Shown piece by piece: positions 1 through 10,400 of a stretch of DNA of 64,000 nucleotides; the stretch's first letter is position 1, and every line of letters starts with the position of its first letter. Below the pieces are notes generated by a model that worked only from the letters and a program-made list of their open reading frames with translations, had not been told where the DNA came from and did not search any database. Origin of the DNA: Megalonaias nervosa (lineage: Eukaryota; Mollusca; Bivalvia; Unionida; Unionidae). The stretch spans positions 52,213 to 116,212 of the forward strand of contig JAECUM010003303.1 in the NCBI GenBank assembly GCA_016617855.1, given 5' to 3'. Position numbers and translations under genes: made by a program.

Positions 1-490
1 CAGATAAAAAGGAACCAAAGCAGTCTGACTCCATGGCATAGGCCCATGTGTAGTAGTGCTCTTTTCTGGATAAATATTGAGTCACTATGGAAACACTGTT
101 GCTTGAGGAAAAAATATATACCGCTGATGGTTGTTGCTATTAGGAACTTAAGATATTAATTTGTCTTATTAAGTGAGCATTACCCTCAATCCATTTACTT
201 TCAAAAAAGTTATTTTTGAGGCCTTGGGTCATTTTTCAGTCTATGTTTAAATGCACAACAAGCCACCAGTCTTAGCTACCCCTTGTAGGTTTGAGTAATT
301 CGTTATGCAGAATTTCAGCTGTCCATCTAATTCATATTAATATTGTCATTACATTATTATTAATGTATTTACTTTTTGAGCAGTGGTACACAGTTATGAC
401 TTCCTCTTTTCCAGTTTATCAACCTTTTTGCTTGAGAAGACAATATTTCATTGTCTCAGTCGCTTAGTTGAGATTGCAAGTTTCTGTTAA

Positions 491-593
491 TAGTAAAACC
501 TGTCTTGAAAGACTGCTGCTATCAGAGACCACCTGTCTTGGGAGATCATTATTTTTTGGCAGAAGTGGTGGTCTTTCAAGACAGGTTCTACTG
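491..593. mobile_element. Short MITE-like inverted repeat
   Basis: Two 21-bp arms, 493-513 and 571-591, are reverse complements with one mismatch (GTAAAACCTGTC... versus ...GACAGGTTCTAC). The right end reads CAGTAGAACC inward from a TA, as in TA-inserting Tc1/mariner/pogo-type elements. The left TA is displaced by one base. Internal sequence repeats ACCACCTGTCTTG-like motifs. Only about 100 bp long, so non-autonomous. Confidence 0.6.
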
Positions 594-1018
594 TATTAAT
601 AATTATCAACATTCTATATGATGATTTTTTACTCCAGTTTATGCCTCTAAAATATCATAAAAGCCCAAATATGTGAGGTATTCATTCATTTGGTAAGTAG
701 TTAAGATAACATCAGAGTATGCACAAGGACACTGTTACTCATCATCTAAGAGTAATATCTACATTTTATTGTATTTCCTTTTTTTAAAAATCTTTTACTT
801 TTAAAGCAATGTCTTAGTCTGTTGGGAAGTATTGGTTTAAGAACAGTCCGTGCACAAAATGTGCATGTATTGATGAATATCCAGTTTGTTGTTTTCTGCC
901 AGATTTTATTTGGGAACTGGCTGAACAACAAAGAACTTATAAATGAAGGAAGGAAATTTGTTCTTCCTCCTCTTTTTGTACGCTCCCCCCCTCTGAATCC
1001 ACAAAAGCTCAGAGTGGG

Positions 1019-1520
1019 ATGCCTGTCTCTTTAGGTAGTGGGAATCAGTTGCTGGGATCAAGTTTGTCTCTACCTCCACCAGATAAAAGAGGGAGGAGCA
1101 TTCCACCTTCTGAAACAGTGGCTGTGCCTCCCTGTGAGAGAGGATCAGCTCCCTCTGATAGGGAGATTGAGATCAAGTGTGTCCCCGCCGAACATCAGTG
1201 GGAAGGGCAGCACCTTCAAACCTTATGAGAGTACGCCCACTTGGAAGAGAGCAGCAGCACTCATTAAAGGACATCATCTCAGAGATGGAATCGAATGCAC
1301 CCCCTTGAATGCCAAAGAGAGGGAACATTAGCGTTCTAGTTCCCTTAATTCATATTCCTCTCAAGATCACAGTAACCATTTGGTTCAGAGTGAGGTGACT
1401 AGTCATTGGCTCAACACTTGGTACCAGGTCCTAACCACGGAACATAGGTCACCGGTCATTGATTGTAGCCATTCCAGGGTTCTCAATAGACACATATCCA
1501 TGGGTTTTGATGCTTTAGTT
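1019..1520 (+). pseudogene. Ser/Pro/Arg-rich ORF remnants, possibly retroelement
   Basis: Overlapping open frames (1019-1228 and 1038-1331) and a further open stretch 1330-1520 have unusually coding-like composition for this AT-rich region: GSSLSLPPPDKRGRSIPPSE, then a Ser-rich run to TAA. No domain is recognisable. Composition resembles the N-terminal region of DIRS-type Gag proteins, and a degraded DIRS-like element lies 3 kb downstream on the same strand, but this link is a guess. Confidence 0.25.
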
Positions 1521-2640
1521 TAAATTTGACCCATTTTTGAGACATGGAAATTCCAACCTGTCCGTCTTTATGATGCTTGCTGATTTGGGCCAGACCATCA
1601 GTCTTAATTACCCTTGATTCGCCTATGGCATAATTTCCTACAGAGAATGTGCCATCCATAACAAATTGACTGTCTTGTGAGTGATCAACATTTGCTAGAC
1701 TACTCTTTACACTTTATCTGCCAATAATATTGTACCTATGAAAAATTTATATAAACTGGGTAGAGCTAACAGGTCACTGATGTCATGCTTAGGTGGCCAT
1801 AATTATATCAAGGTTACTGATATATTGTTTTGAGATTATCTTTGACATTTATGATAGAGGAAGAAGGAATCAGTTACGATGATTGGATTGTATAACATTT
1901 GATTGAATATTGGCATTCGTTTGCTTGCCCATCTACATACATGATTCTACTGGAAGGACAAAAATACCATTTTACATACTGTCTATGGCACATACTATTT
2001 GATAGTTGAAATCTACCCTACCGTTTTTAAAAAATGAAAGATTGCCATTATTTTTTTTATTTTTTTTTAAAGACAAAAGAATCAGTATGTTTCTGAATTA
2101 TATATCCACATTACAATAACCAGTTAACTGGGGACCAGAAATGTTATACCATTGTAGTGATGTGTGGCTGAGTAGATCATTTTATGAAGACCAACATATG
2201 TACACAATCAGCTATTAATGGATTATGTCTCTGTTGTAGTCTGGAAAGTTTAAGGCATAATTTAGAATGTTTTATGGGGTGTTATAAGTAATAAAGGGTT
2301 AAGGGTCACCCATGTTGGCTTTCAAGTCGTTTAATAAAACTCAACTGACCTTTGGCAGAGGTGAGATAAGAAAATGAGCTTGGCAGAAACACTTGGGTAG
2401 GTATTTTGATTTGTTGTATTATTTAATTGTTATAGCAATGTTCAAGATGTTTTTTAACAGAATATTTAAGGGCAGTTGATATATGCATTAGTTCAGTTCA
2501 TGTCAGAATACTGAAACAAGTTTTCTCCCAGCGCTAAATAAACACTGGCTAAGAAATATGAAACTTGGGTATATATCTCATATCCAACTCAGAAACTTTC
2601 TCCTCAGGATGAACTTAGCTTTGGAGGTGTATTTGGAGAG

Positions 2641-2753
2641 CAGTTAGCAGCCTTAAAAAAACTAGTCACAAGAATATTGACCTTTCTTGTTGGCTGGCAG
2701 TTAGCAGCCTTAAAAAAACTAGTCACAAGAATATTGAACTTTCTTGTTGGCTG
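2641..2753. repeat. 57-bp direct tandem duplication
   Basis: Units 2641-2697 and 2698-2753 begin CAGTTAGCAGCCTTAAAAAA and differ by a single base (GACCTTTC versus GAACTTTC). The near identity indicates a recent duplication, unlike the decayed repeats around it. Confidence 0.9.
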
Positions 2754-3047
2754 AACATAGTGGTTTTGTCATTGCTTCATTCCAATGCTGATACATAGAA
2801 GACATTCTCCATTCTTCACAAAATCAAGTGATTTAAGGGGAATTCTGGACCAGAAAACTATTGAGAGCCAGTTAAATGTGAAACTATGTCATCACAAATA
2901 AGTGGTCACCAGTGAGTGATCCTGTGAATGACACTAAAAATGCTTGTGGATTTTATTTTAAAAATAATCTTTGCAGTGAACTATGAGATTTACATCTCTT
3001 CCTATTTTAGTGAAATGTCATGCTCTGGCTCATATTAATTAATCATA

Positions 3048-3194
3048 ATGGCTCAAAAAAGTATATTTTCATTTCTGTCTAAGCCTCAGAAACAACCTGC
3101 CACTGATGATCATTCTGACTCTGAGACTCCTAAGAAACAGAAAGTTAGTGACAATTCTTTCTTATACATGCCAACCATTATGCTTTTGCTATAA
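3048..3194 (+). other. Short ORF with PIP box and NLS-like motif
   Basis: 48 codons from ATG 3048 (A at -3, G at +4) to TAA 3192-3194. It begins MAQKSIFSFLSKPQKQ; QKSIFSFL fits the PCNA-interacting Q-x-x-I-x-x-F-[aromatic/L] box. An acidic/Ser stretch and a basic PKKQK follow, the N-terminal layout of PCNA-bound repair proteins (UNG2, DNA ligase I, MSH6 type) and of some hAT-type transposases. A possible splice donor, AAA|GTTAGT, follows PKKQK at 3144. No partner exon was recognised. It could be an orphan first exon, a transposase start or chance. Confidence 0.35.
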
Positions 3195-3585
3195 TCATTG
3201 TGCTGTTTTCACCAAATTACATTTTATGCTCGCATGTATATGGATTATGTTTTGGGGTTCATTAAAAGAAATATTAAAAAGTAATAAAAGGTTGTTTTTG
3301 TCATTTTTATTATTACTCTTTAGCTTCACTCATATAAATTTGAGAATATTCTTAAAAAGATGACAGCTGTGTATGAATAGCTTGAGAGTACTTTCCTTAT
3401 TTGCTATTTATAGCAAATGTATATGACCCATTTCCAAGAAAACTGGCAGGTTTCTTCAAACATGAACTTTGCCTGACAGATTTGTTATATTGATTAGTTA
3501 GTAGCCCATGAGTTGTGGATGTTACTTGACAGAAGATTTTACAGCAGATGGATCTTTTTGAGCTTAAAACATGTAATGATCAGAG

Positions 3586-3701
3586 AAAAAAGGACAAATC
3601 AGGACTGCTTTACAATGTATAAAGAAGAGTATGAGAGTAATGTGATACAGCACTCTGATGACATGATCATGCTCATTGCAGAATGCCAGTTCAGCGAAAG
3701 T
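3586..3701 (+). other. Exon-like open stretch ending at a GTGAGT donor
   Basis: Within the open frame from 3513, a stretch with coding-like composition (CFTMYKEEYESNVIQHSDDM, then IMLIAECQFSESYK) runs to TACAAA|GTGAGTACT at about 3702. The donor is strong, but no convincing acceptor and no recognised domain were found. It lies 450 bp downstream of the PIP-box ORF on the same strand. Confidence 0.2.
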
Positions 3702-3739
3702 TACAAAGTGAGTACTGAATATGAATAATTTTCCAGTAC

Positions 3740-4400
3740 ATTTGTATTTGTATTCTGGTTTCAAATCCATATGGATTTGTGACAAGAATTTTCACTAGCA
3801 GCAGAACCAGGTTAGTATGTGCTTTAATTCTGAGATGTAATACATAGATTACACTTTTTATGCACAAATTATGCTTGTTTGCCACTTATAAGCTTATATA
3901 TGAGGGGGAGGGGGCATGTATGAAATCTGAGGAAAAGAAGATTAATCTCCAAGAGTTGTAAGAAATCTTAAATATCAGTTTGCTCCATGAATTAGAAACA
4001 ATCACCAGCTACTTGACTCTAAAACAAATGACTCTTGATTTTTCATTTTGATTCTTGAGATTTTGGTGTCAGAAGTCAAATGACTTTTCAGTTTTTAAAT
4101 CTATTGAGAACTCTGCATTCAGTAAACATGCTCATGACATTGGTCACTGGCCACCATTCGTCAAACACCAGCCACAAGTTAATACAGGCAGATTCATGGT
4201 GTGGAGTCAGTGACCGCTTCAAAATGCCCACTTCCTGTACACTACCAATTAATCCTATCAGAGGGAGAGAGTCAACATATATGCACTCTGCTTTGAATGG
4301 AGATTAGATTGACAGCTCCCTCCCCTTCTTTGTTTCTTTTTAATCCATATGGGATATGGAGTTTACCTTTTCAGGAAAGTGATTCTTGTCATCACTTCAC
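3740..4400. other. Unannotated stretch
   Basis: AT-rich DNA with a G-rich patch near 3903-3915 and an open frame at 4080-4307 without a recognisable domain. It may be the eroded 5' part of the retroelement that follows. Confidence 0.4.
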
Positions 4401-4410
4401 ACTGCTGTGA

Positions 4411-6110
4411 ATGATCAATTCATGGCCTTCTAGCAGTATGGGGTTTGAGGGACATGCAGTTAAACTGCCTGCTCTGTCAGTACTGACACAGATGGAGAGA
4501 GTCAGACCCAAAGATCCTAGAAGGGAAGAGAACCATTCTTACCCTCCAGGCGTGGTGACTACCAGTGACAGTTCTGTCACTCCCCATAAGGAGTCACAGA
4601 AAGTTAACACCCCTATTACCTACCATGCCATCATCGAGAAGATTCCAGTGCAGCTAGTCCTGCCTTTCAAGAGCAGGATGATGTCTTCTCTATTTTGGCC
4701 AAATCTGCTGAGTTTGCTGAGAACTATGAGGAGAGGATCCACCTTCCCCCTTTAAGGTCTTCTGCCTTCTCCCACTTGGTTCACCAGGTGTTGGGAGAGA
4801 AACAGGTCTGGGGTTTTTTATATGACATAAATCCTTTGGTTTAGGGGATACTAAAATCCTCACCAGTTTGGATAGGCTCTCAGTGCTGCTTGAAAGTCAG
4901 ATCTATTGCTTCCTCATCTACCATGTTCAAGGAGTTTTCACAAAGGTTTGCTGAATGTCAGGAATTTGCCAGGCAACATAAAGGGTTGGTTAGTAACACC
5001 TTCTATGCAGAGACCTCTGAGTTCAAGATCTAGTTTTAAGGAAGACTTCTCTTCCTGACCAATCAGTTCCCCATCCTTGGACACTAGAACTTTGCAAGTG
5101 TGAGTTTGATGGGGTCATGGGCCTGCCTCCTCTCTGTTAAGACATTAGAGGCATTGGAGTCAAAAACGAGCTTGATTGTTGCCATAGCCTTGCTTGCTGA
5201 CCTATTCTCTTTTTCTGTGTTCAGTCTATTGAATAAGGACTCCATATGTCCTGTTGCTGTGCAACTCTTATTAGAATCAGTTGCCAAGACATCCAGGCAC
5301 TTTGTCCATGACCATGGCACTTTCAGTCAAGTTACTACACTTCAGCAGAGACATTGCACTGGAAACTTCAAATGTCTTGCTAGTTCAAAACATGAACCTG
5401 CTTAGGACTGCTCATCTGCAGGCAGATACAATATTTGAAGTGTTATCCCTTCTGTTGCTTCCCAGGATCGAGTAGATCATCAACATTGGTCCCCAGCTTC
5501 AGCTTCAGGTCTGTCTATACTCACCAGGAAGCTATTCTGATGAGTTAAGTCATTTTGTGTAGTATAAGTTATAGAAGAGGATGCAGCTGCAACAGTTCAG
5601 TAAGCAGCCCATTTCCAGGCCCCTCCACTTTCATCCATGAGATCCAGCAGCAGATTCCTCTTCTTCCAACCCAGGGTGAAGGAGTAATAAGGACTCTGTA
5701 CCTCTCATGCAGTACATTCCTCTTCATTCAGCACCAGAAGGTGCCTGGTTCTGCTTCTTTTTCATAGGTCTAGTCAGGCATCACAGGAGATTGGTGGGTC
5801 CTTTCTGTAGTCAAGGTGGATTTTGATTGATTGAATTCCATCTTTTCAAGGAACTATAATCTGTTTCATCAGTCACACATCCCCAAAGTAAAGGAAGAGG
5901 TGTGCACATATGCGAAGGGTGCAGTAGAGAGGATACATAACTTCAGTCTCCAGTCTTCTACTCCCAGTTTGTCTAGTATCCAAAAAGGGCAAATTTGTGT
6001 ACCACCCAGAAAGGATATAATTTTTGCTGTTTTGAGGACTCTTCAGGATAAGACTTCATAGTTGACCAGACTTGACCTTTCCCTTCTGGGGACTTTGAAC
6101 TACATGGTGG
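4411..6110 (+). pseudogene. Degraded DIRS-like retroelement: gag and start of RT
   Basis: A series of + strand open pieces separated by frameshifts and stops. Gag-like features: DDVFSILAKSAEFAENYEER and LRSSAFSHLVHQVLGEKQ near 4660-4810, a hydrophobic LIVAIALLADLFSFSVFSLL near 5170-5230, LLRTAHLQADTIFE at about 5398-5440, and a Ser/Pro/Gln-rich tail near 5570-5760. Then come KEEVCTYAKGAVE and a broken FYSQF.YPK-like piece near 5890-5990, reminiscent of the first RT block (KGAIE...GFYSRLFLVPK) of DIRS elements. Gag to RT on one strand fits such an element. No tyrosine recombinase or terminal repeats were recognised. The family call rests on recall of similar proteins. Confidence 0.5.
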
Positions 6111-6479
6111 AACTTAAGTTACCCTAGATAAGATATATTTATATCCTCTCCAATTTATCCTTTTGGCAACCTGGTAACCACAAAAGGATTCTATGTCAGA
6201 TTTTTAATACTATCAGAATTAGTGGCTCAGTCAAGACAGATACATGAATGGAGTTCCTTTAAATGCCCCTAAAACCCACATATATCTGTTTAGAATGATA
6301 AGATGGTATATCTGGCTTGAATAAAGGTTTTCCATGTTACAGGAGGGTAAGCTTCATGATAATGATAGGTAAATATTACCTAATTAAAATTAGTTCAACC
6401 CCACCCGATCCCAAACTACATTTTCAGTAAACTTTTAGCTCATAATAAAATTGTTAAGTTTTTTTTACATTCTGTTTTT

Positions 6480-7190
6480 GTTGTGTTGAGACTGCACAGA
6501 CATGTATCCATCACATTTTCCATTGTGATTTCTGATTTTAAAGCCATATAAAATTAAGCAATTAAACTTGGTATATTTGTATGTTGTCACTTGAAAGTAC
6601 ATTGCATATTACATTGGAGGTCTGATTTTCATGGTCAAGGTAACAGCTCAGTATTATATATATTCATCACACTTTCCTTCACTAAAAGGAATACCAAACT
6701 GGGAGTCCAATCTTTAAGGTCTCGGTCACATCCACTATTATAAGTGACAACTTTCTGACTTTAGAGCTGTGTAAGACAATGGATGAATCTAGGTATACTT
6801 GTATATTTTGTCACTAGAAGATGTGTTGCACTATAATTTGTGGTATTTATCTTCAAGTTCATGTTCACAGTTCCATATTTTACAAATTCATTTTTTTTAT
6901 GCTTTGTATCATAAATGCCGTTTGAGTTATAGTGATAAAACATGGCACCCTTCTGCTTCTTAGTTTGATGGTATCCTGTTTATCACAGTCAAGGTTTTAT
7001 GTTCATGGTTAAGTTCACTCTTCTGGGTTGTTTCCTCCACTTTTCTGTGTATTTTATCAAATGCCCTTTGAGAGAAGGCAATGAAACACTCCCTGTCTTT
7101 CCAAGAATTTTACAGGTGTATTTTAAAGGCCATAGTCAGATTTCATTATAGTGAGCTTCTGTTTTCACCATGGTAGATTTGGGGGTGGGG
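6480..7190. repeat. Tandem repeat family B, block 1
   Basis: Diverged head-to-tail units of roughly 180 bp. Each carries a TCAAGGT.A.AGCTCAGTATT-type box, ATCACACTTTCCTTC, an ACTTTAAAG-type box and a TATACTTGTATATTTTGTCACT-like box, then GGAGGTC. The same boxes in the same order recur at 26940-27590 inside a BTBD7 intron. Confidence 0.6.
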
Positions 7191-7257
7191 GAATAATGTC
7201 ACTGTATTTGCTTCTTAAATATAGAATGCTAATAGTATACTTGTATATATGTTGCAG

Positions 7258-7466
7258 GATGTGAGGATATCATCGCAGATAGCATCACTCTTGAAAATGT
7301 TGTTTCCATTTTAAACTGGAGCTCAGAACCACATGGTTCCAAGTGGGTGTTGCGACAAGCCCTACATTTCTTGCGTGAAGAGTTCATTCAGGTGGCCAAC
7401 TCTCCAGTGTTGTTTGAACTGAACAAGGTGCATCTTATCGAAACACTCAGCTCAGATTTCCTGCAG
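7258..7466 (+). CDS. BTBD7: BTBD7 exon: BACK domain
   Basis: Acceptor TTGCAG at 7252-7257, donor GTAATT at 7467. The first two bases (GA) complete a codon from an upstream exon, most likely Gly, giving G-CEDII. The exon encodes 69 complete codons with the BACK-type helices: CEDIIADSITLENVVSIL, then WSSEPHGSKWVLRQALHFL, then an acidic and hydrophobic stretch ending SDFLQ. It ends in phase 0. This is the most strongly conserved part of the gene in the window. Confidence 0.93.
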
Positions 7467-10400
7467 GTAATTTATCACGACAATTGGCACACTTGTTTTA
7501 ACCTTGCTCTAAATAGGGATGCACAGATGGCATAGAAATGATAACTAATGGTAAATATGAGAAGAAAAAGATTAAAAATGAGAAGAGACACCACTCAAGA
7601 GGAAGAGAAGATTTGCATGGTTTCCAGTTAAAATAAATATAAATTGCTTGTATTGGACAAAATATTTCATCTAAATGGCCCACGTATTTTTAGTACATGA
7701 AAGTACTATTTTAAAAGGAGATTCAGATTAAAAATAGTTCTAACAAGTTATTTAAAACATTATTTTTTTTTAGTTTACTTCATGTACAGTAGAATTTATT
7801 TGGATGAATACACATATAGAGGATGACTTGAATTCTACCAATCAGTTGCCTAGATTTATATACAGAGTTGGGGTATTAAAGGAGGATTTACTGAGTTGTC
7901 AGTTTGTCTTTGGTTGTGACAGTGAGCAGACCTCTGAGTAGATCCTTGATTGGTTTGCAACATGCCAGATTGTTTTATTAGTGAGACCTAAACTCACACC
8001 TGTACATTTACAAGGAACAAGTTTGGTATCTTGTTTTCAAGCTTAAAGAAAAGATTATCATGATAACAAATCTCAAATCCTGGCTAGGCCAACCAGCAGT
8101 GTAAGCTCAGCTAGCAGAAGCAGTAAATATTCTGCTTATTACCATAGACTGTGTATTATATTATTTGTATTTATCTTAAATGTGATATATGTTACACAAG
8201 GGTAAGCCTGCGTATCAATAATTGTGCAGTATGCTAAAATTATTGATCAAGTTGGAAGAAAAAAATATACATCTGGCAAAATTTCTGGTAATCAAAAAAG
8301 AGTTTGCTGTGCAAATTTTCTGCTGACTCGCCAGTATTCATAGCTTTTTCCCCATATGAGTGACCTCATATTTAACTATTTTAGTTTTCTGACATGTACA
8401 CTAAAGAAATAACTTGATTTTAGCTCTGTTTAACACTCATTCAGAGCCTGAAAATTGCACTAGTCTGAGGTCCAGGACCAATTTTATTTAGCTGCGGATC
8501 AGTCATATGAAAGCCCTACTAGCCTGTCAGACCTTTAATGTTTCTTATCTGTTCCTATAAATTGAAGAAAATGTGCTGTTCAATCTTCAAAACATCAAAA
8601 AGGGTCATAAAAATGCACTGATGCAAGCTGAAGTTGAGCCATAGTGAGAGGCTGGTGTTTTAAAATATCACTGGAAATCTGCAAATTTAGTAATCAATAT
8701 GCTGACTACCAGTCTAGGCTTGATAATTGTCAGTCAGATGTGTACCTGTTCTACACCATAGCTAAAATTAAGCATCAATAATAGTATCCGATTCTGTATG
8801 TTCTAGTTGCTAAGAGTTTGTTTAAGTATGGATTTACTGGTAGAAGGCAAAAATCAACCACAAAGAATTTGTCTGCTGCAAGACATGTATCACTGCTGGG
8901 CATAAGAAACCCAGGTTGGAAAAATGATGACAAAAATATTTGGACTCCACAAGATCACTTGTAAAAGGCTTGGCCATGAGTTGAACACAATGACCAGAGG
9001 TTGTTTATGATTTGTTTGGCATGTATGAAATACGCAGAGATAGCCAATCTTTCAGGCACTTTATCAAAGGCACATTCAATTTTATTTCAGGCCCACTAAT
9101 AGCACAGGACGCAAGCTAAGAATATATTACTTGCACCATAAGGGTTATTTATAGTAAATAAACATAGACTTCTCAATCATCAAGACCATGATTCCCTGAA
9201 CATTTACAAGGCTGAATGCATAACCAGTTATTTACTACATCAGAGAGACCAGACTTAGTTGATTTCTGTCCTGATAAGACTAGTGTCCACATACTGCTTT
9301 CTTCTGATCTTCTGAGAAAGCACAACATCTGACACACTCTGAGAGCCAAGGCAGTGTTCATCAGAGGCTGAGCAAACTGTCAGGTAGTCTGAGTTTTGTC
9401 TGACTTTTCCTATCCCACATTAGATATTTTGACAACAAAAAAGTCAAAAATTGGGTGGCAAAGGTCAGAAGACACTCGGGCTGTCTGCCAAGTGAATGGT
9501 TACCATTAGGGCTTCTGACTGTCTTTATGGGGTTTTTCTATCTGTTTCAGTGAATGAACTTTGAATGGCAAATGTGTTTTATTTTGTTTGGGAGTTTGTT
9601 ATTTTTTTTAATAACTTGAAGTTTTATTTAATTACACCTCTCCCTCAATAACTCGTGCACATTGGGGTCCACAAACATAGACTGCACTATAAACGAGGGC
9701 GCAAGTTACAGAGGGACCACTAAAAATTTTTAAAATCCTCTTTAGACATCAAGAAAACCACGTGGGGGGTTAGGGAATTGGGCTGTTATATGACTGAATC
9801 CTCATTTTACAATCACATCGATAATAATTGTTAATAACATGCTTTTTCTAATGAAGTTGTTCGTTTTTCTGTATATGTGAAATATCGTTCCAACTGGTTT
9901 CAACAACCATTATGTGTACCCAAAAACATCTGTGTATTATGTCACTGCTTTTTGTTTTGTTGATTAGTCTGGTTCCTGGAGTGGTATTTGATAGCATAGG
10001 GGGCGGGGGCCAGTTTTTATGTACAAATTTATTGTCGCATGCACCTGCCTAATATAAAAATTCATTAAAAAAAAAATACATGAGTGAGGTCAAAAAGGTC
10101 CATATTTTTGGATAGATATTATGAAGCACAACATAATCATATCACACACTTGACCTGACAAGTCTACCGAAGTTCTTAGAATAAAAGGTTTATGCACCCC
10201 AACCCCTATTGTATACATGCATTTTCACATCCAAAGGCCATTTTTGACAGCATGTGGTGCTCACAGAGCAAACACAAGCCCTTTCCCTGGGTGATACTTT
10301 TGAAAAACATTGTCTACTAAATAGCTTGATGCAATTCAGAATAGTTGTCATCCAAGCCATTTTTGAGATATTCTGCTTGCCTTGAACCCATGTGTTTACT

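Noticed and set aside
3586..3701. MSH3-like exon
   Set aside because: Weak resemblance to the QH.D...ECG region, but the invariant ECGYKYRFFG core is missing and spacing differs.
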